Shown one piece after another: positions 42,439-51,905 of a stretch of 64,000 bases of DNA (position 1 is its first letter; the number at the start of each line of letters is the position of its first letter). The translations under genes were made by a program, and so were the position numbers. The notes beneath the pieces are model-generated. The model did no database searches. It saw only the letters and a list, made by a program, of their open reading frames with translations, and had not been told where the DNA came from. This stretch comes from Streptomyces phaeolivaceus (GTDB lineage: Bacteria > Actinomycetota > Actinomycetes > Streptomycetales > Streptomycetaceae): positions 7,440,001 to 7,504,000 of the forward strand of contig NZ_CP045096.1 in assembly GCF_009184865.1 (NCBI RefSeq). Direction: 5' to 3'.

Positions 42439-43970
42439 CGGCCGAGCGCGGGCCGCGGGCCGTGATCCACCGCCGCTTCGAGGCGCGGGCGGAGCGGTTC
42501 CCACGGGCCACCGCACTGGAGTCGGCCGACACCCGGATCACCTACGCGGAGGCCAACCGGCGGGCCAACCGCCTGGCCCACCGGCTGCACGCCCTCGGTG
42601 TGGGCGGCGAACAGCGCGTCGCGCTGCTGCTGGAGCCGTCGTTCGACTACGTGCTCGCCGCCCTGGCGGTACTGAAGGCCGGCGGCTGCTACGTGCCCCT
42701 GGACATCGGGCATCCGCCCGCCCGGCTGGCGGCGGTCCTGGCGGACACCGAGGCGACGGTGGTGATCACGCGCGGCGATCTGGCGGCGCGGGCGGCAGGC
42801 CACGGCGCCCGCACCGTCCTCCTGGACGACGCGTCCGAGCCGTCCACGACCGGGCACGACGGCAACCTGGACGTCCCCGTCCGGTCCGACCACCTGGCGT
42901 ACGTCGTGCACACCTCCGGGTCGAGCGGACGGCCCAAAGGGGTCATGGTCCCTCACGGCGGCGTGGTGCGGCTCGTCCAGGACCCGGACTGGATCCGGCT
43001 GGGGCCGGGCGAGGTGATCCCCCTGCTGACGTCCGTCTGCTTCGACGTCTCGATGTTCGAGATGTGGGGGGCGCTGCTCAACGGCGGCTGTCTCGTGCTC
43101 GCCCCGGGCGCCACCGCCTCCCTGCGCGCCCTGGGCAGGGTCGTCGCCGACCACGGCGTCACGACGATGTGGCTCACCGCCGGACTCTTCCACACCGTCG
43201 TCGACGAGGGGGTCGAACTCCTGACCGGTGTGCGTCAGCTCCTCGCGGGTGGGGAGGCTCCGTCGGCGGAGCACGTGCGCAAGCTGCTGGACGCCCATCC
43301 GGGCATACGGTTCGTCAACGGCTACGGCCCCACCGAGGCGACCGTCTTCGCCGCCACGCATACCGTCGTCCCGCCCTGGCGGGCACAGGAGTCGGTGCCC
43401 ATCGGCAAGGCCGTGGGCGGCACCGATCTCCATGTCCTGGACGACGCGCTGCAACCCCTCCCCGCAGGGGAACCCGGCCAGCTGTTCATCGGCGGGGCCG
43501 GGCTGGCCCGCGGCTATCTGAACCGCCCGGGCCTCACCGCCGAGCGGTTCCTCCCTCACCCCTACGGCGCAGCCGGTGAGCGGCTGTACGTCACCGGCGA
43601 CCGGTGTGTGCGCCTGCTCGACGGCACGATCCGGTACCTCGGCCGGATCGACCGACAGGTCAAGGTCCGTGGCTTCCGCGTCGAACTCGGCGAGATCGAG
43701 GCCACGGTGCGGCGCCACCCCGCGGTGAGGGACGTGACGGTGACGGCGCACGGCGACAGCCCGGAAAGCCGCGTTCTCATCGCCTACCCGGTGCTGGCCC
43801 CCTCCCGGACGCCGGACGCGGACCAGGCGCTGGCCGAGGTGCGCTCCTGGCTGGGGGAGCAGCTCCCCGCGCACATGATCCCAGGTGTCTGGCGGGTGCT
43901 CGGGAGGCTGCCTCTGACCTCGAACGGCAAGGTCGACCGGCGTCGGCTGCCGGAGCCGTTCGCCGCCTGA
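42435..43970 (+). CDS. Free-standing NRPS adenylation domain
   Basis: The product has 511 residues from GTG 42435. All A-domain core motifs are present: 'HTSGSSGRPKGVMVPHGG', 'NGYGPTEAT', 'VTGDRCVR', 'NGKVDRRRLP'. Hand-aligned specificity positions give D-V-F-L-L-A-G-V-F. This is not a proline code; its first five positions resemble the hydroxyphenylglycine code DIFLL but the rest differ, so I make no substrate call. It should charge the PCP encoded immediately upstream. Confidence 0.88.
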   Translation: MTAERGPRAVIHRRFEARAERFPRATALESADTRITYAEANRRANRLAHRLHALGVGGEQRVALLLEPSFDYVLAALAVLKAGGCYVPLDIGHPPARLAAVLADTEATVVITRGDLAARAAGHGARTVLLDDASEPSTTGHDGNLDVPVRSDHLAYVVHTSGSSGRPKGVMVPHGGVVRLVQDPDWIRLGPGEVIPLLTSVCFDVSMFEMWGALLNGGCLVLAPGATASLRALGRVVADHGVTTMWLTAGLFHTVVDEGVELLTGVRQLLAGGEAPSAEHVRKLLDAHPGIRFVNGYGPTEATVFAATHTVVPPWRAQESVPIGKAVGGTDLHVLDDALQPLPAGEPGQLFIGGAGLARGYLNRPGLTAERFLPHPYGAAGERLYVTGDRCVRLLDGTIRYLGRIDRQVKVRGFRVELGEIEATVRRHPAVRDVTVTAHGDSPESRVLIAYPVLAPSRTPDADQALAEVRSWLGEQLPAHMIPGVWRVLGRLPLTSNGKVDRRRLPEPFAA

Positions 43971-44177
43971 GAAGGCCGGTGCCCGCCGCTTCCGGCCGAC
44001 GCCGAACCCCGCACATGCTGCTCCGTCCCATTTTCTCGACCGCGAATCTCGACAGCGAATGGGGGCGCCTGATCCGGTATCCGGCGCGGGAGTCGGCCGG
44101 ATTCAGGTAAGACCCTTCGATCGCAAGCATTGTGACTCGGCACATTCTGACGAGATGCCCTCACCAGGAGTGTTCTT

Positions 44178-47100
44178 GTGTTCAGTCTCTCCCCCTCCCA
44201 GGAAATCGTGTGGCTGCACGAACAACTGCTTCCCGGCAGCCGCAGCTACAACTTCACGGCCGTCCTCGACCTGCGCGGCACGCTCGACGTCGGCGCTCTG
44301 AAGGCAGCCCTCACCCAGGTCATGGCCCATCATCCGGGACTGCGGCTGGAGTTGGTGCCGCAGGTCGGCTCCCCTCCCGGCCAACGCGTCCGGGAGGGAG
44401 CGGAACCAAGGCTGCGCACCTCCGACCTGTCCGGCGAAGCCGATCCCGAAGAAGCGTTCCAGCGTCTTCTGCGCCAGGAAGCGGAGGAGCCCATCGACAC
44501 CGAACAGGCGCCGATGCTGCGCTGGCACCTGGTCGGCATGGGCGAACGGTTCCACCGCCTCGTCCAGGTAGAACATCACCTGACCCACGACGGCAAGTCG
44601 TTCGCGATTCTGCTGCACGACCTTTTCACCGCTTATGCGGCCCAGTTGCGCGGGCTCTCCCACGAACCGGCTCCCACCCGGTCCTACGAGGAATTCGTCC
44701 GCACGGCCTCCGACACGGGCGACGACGCCGAGCGAAGCAGCCTGGAACACTGGCTCGAAGAACTCCGGGGTGTTGCCCTGAACACCGCTCTGCCCGGGCT
44801 CACCAAACCCGGCGCGCAACGCCGGCACCGGGGTCGGCAGGTGCGACAGTTCATCGACGGGGAGTCCGCCGAGCGGCTGCGCAACCACTGCCGCAGCAGC
44901 GGCCACACCCCGTTCAGCACGCTCCTCACCCTCTTCGGTGAACTGCTGCGCCGGCACAGCGGACAGCGCGACATGGTGATCGGCACCGCCGTCGGCAACC
45001 GGCCGCCGGGTTTTGAACGGACCATCGGCATGTTCGTGAACACCATCCCCCTGAGGGTGAGCCCGCCGGCCGGGGCGGACGGTGTCACGGCCGTGGACGA
45101 GGTCACCGACACACTGCTGCGGGCCCTCCCCCACCAGCACGTCCCCGTACAGGAGCTGACCAGGGTTCTGGGCCTCCACACCAGCGGCGCGGACAACCCC
45201 CTGTTCAACGTCATGTTCAGCGCGCACGATGCGCCACTGCCGCAACTCGACATCCCCGGCCTGGACGTGTCGCTGTTCGAAGGGTTCAACACGGGAACCA
45301 CCCGCTTCGATCTGGACGTGGTGCTGCTGCCCGACGCCCGCAGGGTCGTCGGAGCCCGAAACGGCCCGGCGGGAATGACCCTGATCTGGGACTACGACGC
45401 CGACCTGTTCCCCGGCGCGGCCATCGATCTGCTGATGGACCGGTACCTGGACCTCCTCGGAGCCTACCTGGCCCGGCCCACCGGCGCGCTGCACAGTCTC
45501 GCCATCCCGTCGGCCCCGGCGCCGCTCGCCGCACCGCGGGAGACGGATGCGCTTGACCCGCTCACCGCCCACGACCCCGCGTCGCCGGCGCTGATCACCA
45601 GCGACGGCACCCTGACCCACGGCGAACTCGACCAGCGGGTGTCGGCACTCGTGACCCGCCTGCACGACGCCGGCGTCACCGGCGGCCAACCCGTCGCCGC
45701 AGTCCTGCCCCGCGGCGTCGACAGCATCGTCGCGCTGCTGGCCTGTCTGCGCTCCGGAGCGGTGTACGCACCTCTCTCGCCCCGGGATCCCGCCCACCGG
45801 CTCGGCTCGCTGCTGGACCGGCTGAGCCCCGCCCTGGTGCTCGCCACCCGGGAAAGCTCCCTCGCCCTGCCCGCCGACCGCACCGCCGCACTCCTGGACG
45901 GGCCCCGCTTTCCGGCGGCAGCACCCGCCGAGCCCCTGAAGGACGCCGCCTACCTCATCCACACCTCGGGGTCGACCGGCGTGCCCAAGGCCGTCGTGGT
46001 CGGCCGCCCCGCCCTGCACAGCTACGTCGACACGATCACTCGCCGCTACCGGCTGAACTCGCGCGACAAGGTGCTGCTGTTCGCCCAGCCCTCCTTCGAC
46101 GTCGCGCTCGAAGAGGTGCTCCCCGCCCTGGCGGCCGGGGCCGCCCTGGTGGTCCCGCAGCGTGAGATCCCCACCGGTCCCGAACTCGTCGCGGTCCTGG
46201 CCCTGCGCGGCGTCACGGTCGCCAACCTGCCCACCAACTACTTCCTCGCCGCCCGGGAACCGCTGCGCGAGGCCTTGCGAGACGGCCGCTGGTCGCCGCG
46301 GCTGATCGTGCTCGGCGGCGAGCGACTGCCCGCCAGGATCCTGAGCGGCATCCTCGACGACACCGAGGCCGCCGTGCTCAACGCCTACGGGGTCACCGAG
46401 GCCACCATCACCTCCACAGTCCACGACATCACCGAGCGGGACCTCGCAGCCGAGGGCGACATCCCGCTCGGCACCGAGTTGCCCGGCGTACAGGTGCATG
46501 TGCTGGACGACGCGCTCATGCCCCTGCCCGTCGGTGCGGTCGGCCAACTCGCCATCGCCGGAGAGACGCTGGCCGACGGCTACCTCGGCGCGGCCGACAC
46601 GACCGGGGCACGGTTCGTGCGCCCGGCCGTACTCGACGGGCAGCGGGTCTATCTCACCGGCGACCGCGGCTACCGCGATCTCGACGGCAGGCTCTTCTTC
46701 CTCGGCCGCCAGGACAATCAGGTCAAACTGCGGGGCCATCGCATTGAACTGGAAGAGATAGAGGCAGCCGCGGCCGCCGTACTCGACGGCCGGCCCTGCT
46801 CGGTGATCCTCGACCCTGGCGGAGAACACGGTCCACGCCTGATCGGGTTCGTCCAGAGCACGAGGCAGCCCGACCACAACGAGCTGACCGCCGCGCTCAC
46901 CCGGACCCTGCCCAGCGCCCTGCTCCCCAGCAAATGGTTCGCGCTGACCGAGATCCCGGTCGGGAACGCCGGCAAGCCGGACCGGGCCGCGCTCGCGGTC
47001 GTCGTGGCGGAGCGGGAATCGACCGAGACCCGACAGGCGCACAGCGCCGCCGACTTCTCCGACCCCGGACAGGCACTACTGGCCCGTGCCTGGCAGGAAG

Positions 47101-47303
47101 TGCTGGGTCACCGGCGCTTCTCGGCGGACTCGCACTTCTTCGAGGTCGGCGGCCACTCACTGCTGGCCGCTCAGCTCGCCGCCCGGCTGGAACTCCACCT
47201 GGACAGCCGACCCCCGCTGCGCACGTTCTTCCAGCACCCCGTGCTGGCCGACCAGGCGCGCGTCCTGGACCTCGCCCCAGCCGCGCGGGCAGGGCAGCCG
47301 TGA
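44178..47303 (+). CDS. NRPS module C-A-PCP
   Basis: The product has 1041 residues from GTG 44178 with GGAG 8 nt upstream; a 207-bp gap without a gene precedes it. C domain: about 1-430 with 'EHHLTHDGKS' near 132. A domain: about 450-930 with 'HTSGSTGVPKAVVV', 'NAYGVTEATI' (Val for the usual Pro) and 'AGKPDR'. PCP: Ser near 993 in 'VGGHSLLAA'. Hand-read specificity positions are D-V-E-N-V-G-A-I-T, with no match I recognise. It is the only complete elongation module of the block. The acyl-CoA dehydrogenase starts within its stop codon. Confidence 0.9.
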   Translation: MFSLSPSQEIVWLHEQLLPGSRSYNFTAVLDLRGTLDVGALKAALTQVMAHHPGLRLELVPQVGSPPGQRVREGAEPRLRTSDLSGEADPEEAFQRLLRQEAEEPIDTEQAPMLRWHLVGMGERFHRLVQVEHHLTHDGKSFAILLHDLFTAYAAQLRGLSHEPAPTRSYEEFVRTASDTGDDAERSSLEHWLEELRGVALNTALPGLTKPGAQRRHRGRQVRQFIDGESAERLRNHCRSSGHTPFSTLLTLFGELLRRHSGQRDMVIGTAVGNRPPGFERTIGMFVNTIPLRVSPPAGADGVTAVDEVTDTLLRALPHQHVPVQELTRVLGLHTSGADNPLFNVMFSAHDAPLPQLDIPGLDVSLFEGFNTGTTRFDLDVVLLPDARRVVGARNGPAGMTLIWDYDADLFPGAAIDLLMDRYLDLLGAYLARPTGALHSLAIPSAPAPLAAPRETDALDPLTAHDPASPALITSDGTLTHGELDQRVSALVTRLHDAGVTGGQPVAAVLPRGVDSIVALLACLRSGAVYAPLSPRDPAHRLGSLLDRLSPALVLATRESSLALPADRTAALLDGPRFPAAAPAEPLKDAAYLIHTSGSTGVPKAVVVGRPALHSYVDTITRRYRLNSRDKVLLFAQPSFDVALEEVLPALAAGAALVVPQREIPTGPELVAVLALRGVTVANLPTNYFLAAREPLREALRDGRWSPRLIVLGGERLPARILSGILDDTEAAVLNAYGVTEATITSTVHDITERDLAAEGDIPLGTELPGVQVHVLDDALMPLPVGAVGQLAIAGETLADGYLGAADTTGARFVRPAVLDGQRVYLTGDRGYRDLDGRLFFLGRQDNQVKLRGHRIELEEIEAAAAAVLDGRPCSVILDPGGEHGPRLIGFVQSTRQPDHNELTAALTRTLPSALLPSKWFALTEIPVGNAGKPDRAALAVVVAERESTETRQAHSAADFSDPGQALLARAWQEVLGHRRFSADSHFFEVGGHSLLAAQLAARLELHLDSRPPLRTFFQHPVLADQARVLDLAPAARAGQP

Positions 47304-48487
47304 CCGTCGCGGCGAGCGACGCCGCTCCCTCCAGCGTCCTCGAACGCGACCACCTGGATCTGGTGCGCTCGTTCGAGACCTTCATCCGGCGCGAACTGGC
47401 GCCCCTGGCGAACGACCTGCCGGAGACGCGCGACATCCCGCCCGCCGACCTCCGCACGTATGTACGCAAGCGCTCCGCCGCGCTCGGGTTCTACGCCGGC
47501 GAGTACCCGGAGGAACTCGGCGGCTCGGACATGCCGTTGACCGCCGTGGTCGAACTGCATCATGCCGCGGGCCGCAGTGGCTGCTCGCTGGCCCCCTACG
47601 CGCTGGGCGGTTCCGACGGTCCCAGCCCGCTGCTGCGACACGGCACAGACGAACAGATCGCGCGCTACCTCGTGCCGCTGGTCCGCGGCGAGCTCGTCCG
47701 CTGCTTCGCGTTGACCGAACCACAGGCCGGATCGGACGCCTTCCGGCTGGCCGCGGTGGCGACCCGGGACGCGGACGGCTGGGTCCTCAACGGCAGGAAG
47801 ACCTTCGTCAGCAACGCCGACCGGGCCGACATCGCCCTGGTCGTCACCGCCACGGACCTCGGGGACGGCCGGGCCACGGGTTCCACCGCTTTCGTCGTCC
47901 CCATGGACCGGCCGGGGCTACGCATCGGGCAGCGCTACGAGGGGATGTCCGGCGAGCCCATGTTCGAACTGCTGCTGGACAACGTCCGCATCGGCCCGGA
48001 GGCGGTGATCGGTGGGGAGCACGGCATCGGAGCGGCCACGGCACTCGCGATCGACAGCCTCTCACGGGGCCGGTTGATTGTGGCCGCCCAGTGCAACGGC
48101 ATCGCCGAACACGCCCTGCGGCTGGGCCTGGAGTACGCCCGCGAGCGGACGGCGTTCGGCGAACGGATCGGCGGATACCAGCACATCCAGGAACATCTGG
48201 TGAGCAGCCACGCCGAGGTCGAGAGCTCGAAACTGCTCACACTCGCCTCGGCCCGGTTGCTCGACAGCGGCATGGAAGCGCCGCAGAACGCGGCCCTCGC
48301 CAAGCTGACCGCCTCCCAGACCGCCCTGCGGGTCGTGGACCGCTCGCTCCAGATCCACGGAGCGACAGGCTGGGTACGGGGCCACCCGCTGGAGTTCCTT
48401 TACCGCCATGTCCGCATGATGACGATCATCGAGGGGACCTCCGAGGTCCAGAAGGTGATCGTCGCCAAGTCCTTGGGCCTGTACTGA
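47300..48487 (+). CDS. Acyl-CoA dehydrogenase family flavoprotein
   Basis: The product has 395 residues from GTG 47300 (GTGA overlap). It is a standard-length ACAD with 'FALTEPQAGSDAF', 'LNGRKTFVSNAD' and the catalytic Glu in 'IIEGTSEVQK'. It therefore should perform alpha,beta-dehydrogenation, probably on a carrier-bound amino- or fatty-acyl group in this pathway. The coupling to NRPS genes and nearby free PCP/A pair fits on-carrier oxidation. It is not the pyrrole-forming prolyl enzyme as far as can be told, because no A domain here shows a proline code. Confidence 0.9.
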   Translation: MTVAASDAAPSSVLERDHLDLVRSFETFIRRELAPLANDLPETRDIPPADLRTYVRKRSAALGFYAGEYPEELGGSDMPLTAVVELHHAAGRSGCSLAPYALGGSDGPSPLLRHGTDEQIARYLVPLVRGELVRCFALTEPQAGSDAFRLAAVATRDADGWVLNGRKTFVSNADRADIALVVTATDLGDGRATGSTAFVVPMDRPGLRIGQRYEGMSGEPMFELLLDNVRIGPEAVIGGEHGIGAATALAIDSLSRGRLIVAAQCNGIAEHALRLGLEYARERTAFGERIGGYQHIQEHLVSSHAEVESSKLLTLASARLLDSGMEAPQNAALAKLTASQTALRVVDRSLQIHGATGWVRGHPLEFLYRHVRMMTIIEGTSEVQKVIVAKSLGLY

Positions 48488-48511
48488 CCGGCGACACCGT
48501 CAGGAGACGAC

Positions 48512-50314
48512 ATGACCACAACCTCCCCCGCCGAGCCCAGTGTTCTCGCCGCCGACGCACCGCGCGAGGACCGGGTGCACGAACTCTTCCGCGACTGGGC
48601 ACTGCGCACCCCGGACGCCCCCGCGGTGATCGACGGCGAACACTGCTCGACCTACGCCGAACTCGACCTCCTGGCCGACGAGACAGCGCGCGTCCTGGCC
48701 GACCGGGTCCGCCCGGGCGACCTCGTGGGCGTGTGCCTGGACCGCTCGGTGGAGCTGGTCGCCGTCGCGCTGGCAGTCGCACGGCTGGGCGCCGTATACC
48801 TGCCCTTCGGACCCGACGCCGGTGAGCAGCGGATCCGCACGGCAGCCCGTAGCCTGCGCCTGCGCTGCATCGTCGCCGCTCCCGAACACCTGCCTGTCGA
48901 ACACCGGTCGGCGCAGCGCCTGCGCCTGCCCCTCCCGGGCACCAGCGTTGTCGCGTCCGTCCACGCCCCCGCCGCCGATGCCTTCGCGACACCGGTGGGC
49001 ACCTACTACGCGGTGCTCACCTCCGGTTCGACCGGTGAGCCGAAGGCGGTCGCGGTGGGGAAGGCGTCGCTCGGCTCCCTCGTCCACTGGTACCGCGAAC
49101 TGACGGACCTGGGACCGGACGACCGCCACAGCTTCCTGATGAACGTCGCCTTTGACGCCCACCTGATGGAGATGTGGGCGACGCTCACTGCCGGCGCCGC
49201 GCTGAGCGTGAGCCCGAGAGAGGTCCGCTGGGACACCGGCACGCTCACCGACTGGTGGCGCGATGCCGGCGTCACCGTCGGCTTCCTGCCCACACCACTG
49301 GCCGAGCCCGTCCTCGACCGGCCGTGGCCGGCCGGACTCGTCCTGCGCCACCTCGGCATCGGCGGAGACCGCCTGCGCCGCAGGCCCGGACCGGACGTGA
49401 CCGCGCGGGTGTACAACGCCTACGGTCCGGCCGAGGCCACCGTCGTGACCACCGCGTACCCGCTCGCACCGGCGGAGGCGGACAGCGGGGGAGACCCGGC
49501 CATCGGTCTCCCGCTGCCGGGCGCCACAGTCCTCGTCACCGACGGGACAGGCCGCCCCGTGCCCCGGGGCCTGCCCGGTGAACTCCGCATCGGAGGACAC
49601 TGCCTGGCCCTGGGGTACTTCGACCCGGAGCTGACCGGCCGACGGTTCGTCACCGCCCCGGACACCGGCCGCGTGTACCGCACGGGCGACCAGGTGGTGA
49701 TGCGGCCGGACGGAGTGCTGGACTTCCTGGGACGCCTCGACGGCCAGGTCAAGGTGGGCGGCGTACGAACCGAACTCGCCGAGGTCGAGCGGGTGCTGGA
49801 ACGCCGGCCCGGAGTCCGCCGCGCGGTCGTGGCCGTGCACCGGGACGCCGACGACGCCGTGCTGGTGGCCTTCCTGGAGACCACCGCGGGTGCCGAGCCC
49901 CCGACCCCCTCAGAACTGCGCGGCCACGTGCGTGCCTGGCTGCCCGAGCAATCCTGCCCGGTGGCCTTCCACCCGGTCGACCGGTTTCCGCTGAACCCCA
50001 ACGGCAAGATCGACAGGGACGCTCTGCTGGCCCGGTACGGCGCACGCTCCGCGCAACGGCCTGCCGAGGTGAGCGAGGACCGCACCCCGATCGAGGGTGA
50101 CGTGCTGCGCCTGTGCCGGGACATCCTCGGCGACTCCGGCGTCGGTCTGCACGACAACTTCGTCGAGTCCGGCGGCAATTCACTGGGCGGAGCCCGACTG
50201 ATCGCCGCGTTGGAACAGCGGTACGAGGTACGGCTGCGGGCCCACGAACTGCTCCGGCAGCCCGATCTCCGCGGCATAGCCACACTGGTCGCGAGCCGCT
50301 CGGCAACGCGATGA
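48512..50314 (+). CDS. NRPS A-PCP didomain
   Basis: The product has 600 residues from ATG 48512 with GGAG upstream. A domain motifs: 'LTSGSTGEPKAVAV', 'NAYGPAEAT', 'YRTGDQVVM', 'NGKIDRDALL'. PCP: Ser near 556 in 'SGGNSLGGA'. Hand-read specificity positions D-A-M-F-L-I-A-V-V suggest a hydrophobic residue, without a firm match. There is no C domain; the free-standing C-like protein at 51902 or the C-PCP protein could act with it. A small gene begins within its stop codon. Confidence 0.88.
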   Translation: MTTTSPAEPSVLAADAPREDRVHELFRDWALRTPDAPAVIDGEHCSTYAELDLLADETARVLADRVRPGDLVGVCLDRSVELVAVALAVARLGAVYLPFGPDAGEQRIRTAARSLRLRCIVAAPEHLPVEHRSAQRLRLPLPGTSVVASVHAPAADAFATPVGTYYAVLTSGSTGEPKAVAVGKASLGSLVHWYRELTDLGPDDRHSFLMNVAFDAHLMEMWATLTAGAALSVSPREVRWDTGTLTDWWRDAGVTVGFLPTPLAEPVLDRPWPAGLVLRHLGIGGDRLRRRPGPDVTARVYNAYGPAEATVVTTAYPLAPAEADSGGDPAIGLPLPGATVLVTDGTGRPVPRGLPGELRIGGHCLALGYFDPELTGRRFVTAPDTGRVYRTGDQVVMRPDGVLDFLGRLDGQVKVGGVRTELAEVERVLERRPGVRRAVVAVHRDADDAVLVAFLETTAGAEPPTPSELRGHVRAWLPEQSCPVAFHPVDRFPLNPNGKIDRDALLARYGARSAQRPAEVSEDRTPIEGDVLRLCRDILGDSGVGLHDNFVESGGNSLGGARLIAALEQRYEVRLRAHELLRQPDLRGIATLVASRSATR

Positions 50315-50604
50315 TGCGGATCCCCACGTGCCGGATGCCCGATCGGGCCGAGATGCCCGACACAGGTGAACGCGGCATCGGCGGTACCGAGCACCGGATC
50401 AGGCCGGCCACGCTCCTGCCCGGCGCACCTGAACTGCCCCGGGTCGGCCACCTCTTCCGTCGCACGCGTTCCCCGTTTGTGGCGGAACTCGCCACCGAGC
50501 CGGGCGACGAACCGCGCCGGCCCGCGCTGAGCAAGCCGCGCGACCGCACGGACCGGCACGGGGTGCGGCTACGCCCCCTCTCCCTCGCGGAGTGCCGGTG
50601 CTGA
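50311..50604 (+). CDS. Small coupled protein of unknown function
   Basis: A 97-residue frame starts at ATG 50311 inside the stop codon of the A-PCP gene (ATGA) and overlaps the start of the MFS gene, so it is translationally embedded in the operon. The sequence is rich in Arg and Pro with a C-terminal Cys ('LSLAECRC'). No transmembrane segment, signal peptide or known motif is visible. Without it the A-PCP to MFS gap would be about 280 bp, unusually long for this tightly packed operon. I do not recognise a family. Confidence 0.55.
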   Translation: MMRIPTCRMPDRAEMPDTGERGIGGTEHRIRPATLLPGAPELPRVGHLFRRTRSPFVAELATEPGDEPRRPALSKPRDRTDRHGVRLRPLSLAECRC

Positions 50605-51905
50605 CCGTGAACACCCGGCGGCGCCCGCGGCATGCGCCCCTCACGGGTCATCGTGACTTCCGGCTCTTCCTGCTCGGCTACGCCGCGAGCAAGACCGGAA
50701 GCCAGGTCACACTCCTCGCCCTGCCGCTGGCTGCCGCACTGCAACTGGACGCCTCGGCGTTCGATCTCGGACTGCTGACGGTGGTGGAGACCGCCGCCAT
50801 GCTGATCGCCGGTCTGCCGGCCGGCGCGTGGGTGGACAAGGTGCGCAGGCTGCCGGTACTCGTCCAGGCCGACCTGCTGCGCTTCGCGGTCATCGGCTCC
50901 TTGCCGGTGGCCGCCTGCATGGACCGGCTGACGCTGGCGCACCTGTACCTGGCCGCCGCGGTCACCGGCGCCGCGACGGTCCTCTCCGACATCGCGAGCC
51001 AGTCGTTCCTGCCCGGCCTGCTGCCCCGCGACCGGCTGATCGCCGGCAACGGGGCGGTGGCGACGGTGCAGTCCTCCGCGGAGGTCGTGGGACCTGGGAT
51101 CGGCGGTGGACTCGTCCAGGCGATGGGGGCGCCCCTGGCCCTTGTCGCGGACGCGATCAGCTACCTCGTCTCAGCCGTGCTGCTCCTGGGCATCCGCTTC
51201 CGCGAGGCCGCGCCCGCGCCGACCGCGGACCGTACGTTCGGCAAGGACATCCTCAAGGGAGTCGGCTTCGTCCTCGGGCATCCCGAGCTTCGGGCGATAG
51301 CGGTCACCACCGGCACGTCCAACCTCTTCACCGCCTTCCTCTTCTCCGTGCAGACGGCCTTCTGGACCAGGGATCTCGCCCTGTCACCGCTGGAGATCGG
51401 ACTGGTCCTCTCCGCCTCGGCCGTCGGCGGGCTCGCCGGCGCGCTGCTCGCGGGGCGCATGGCCCGGCGCGTCGGCCAGGTGCGGCTGATCCTGCTGTCG
51501 GTGACGGTGACTTCCCCGTTCGCGCTCCTGTGGCCACTGTCCGCCGGTCCGTCGGCCCCGTACACGTTCGCGACAGGACTCGCCGTCGTCTGGTCCGGCG
51601 CGGTCACGTACAACGTCGCGCAGCTCACCTTCCGGCAGCTGGTCTGCCCCACCGAGCTGCTGGGGCGTATGAACGCCACCATGCGCTTCCTGGCGCTCGG
51701 CGTCATGCCGCTGGGTGCCCTGGCCGGCGGAGCGCTCGCGTCCGGGTGGGGGCCGAGGGCGGCGCTGTGGGTCTGCGCGGCCGGTTTCCTCTGCCTGCCG
51801 CTGCTGGTGCTGTCCTCCCCGCTGCGCAAGCGAACGACGGGGCCGGCCGACGTGGCCGGTCCCGTGACCGGAGATCCCGATCACGGAAAGGCCCGTTCCA
51901 CGTGA
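50592..51905 (+). CDS. MFS exporter, EntS/MFS_3-like
   Basis: The product has about 437 residues; GTG 50592, 50598 and 50607 are all possible starts. About 12 transmembrane helices; 'RDFRLFLLGYAASKTGSQVT' at the N-terminus and 'GAWVDKVRRLPVLV' after helix 2 are typical of the macrolide/enterobactin exporter branch. It probably exports the second block's peptide. The C-like gene starts within its stop codon. Confidence 0.85.
   Translation: MPVLTVNTRRRPRHAPLTGHRDFRLFLLGYAASKTGSQVTLLALPLAAALQLDASAFDLGLLTVVETAAMLIAGLPAGAWVDKVRRLPVLVQADLLRFAVIGSLPVAACMDRLTLAHLYLAAAVTGAATVLSDIASQSFLPGLLPRDRLIAGNGAVATVQSSAEVVGPGIGGGLVQAMGAPLALVADAISYLVSAVLLLGIRFREAAPAPTADRTFGKDILKGVGFVLGHPELRAIAVTTGTSNLFTAFLFSVQTAFWTRDLALSPLEIGLVLSASAVGGLAGALLAGRMARRVGQVRLILLSVTVTSPFALLWPLSAGPSAPYTFATGLAVVWSGAVTYNVAQLTFRQLVCPTELLGRMNATMRFLALGVMPLGALAGGALASGWGPRAALWVCAAGFLCLPLLVLSSPLRKRTTGPADVAGPVTGDPDHGKARST

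Noticed and set aside
42139..48487. PCP, A and ACAD as a pyrrole-2-carboxylate (proline oxidation) cassette
   Set aside because: None of the A domains shows a proline specificity code by eye, and the ACAD is separated from the PCP/A pair by a C-A-PCP gene.
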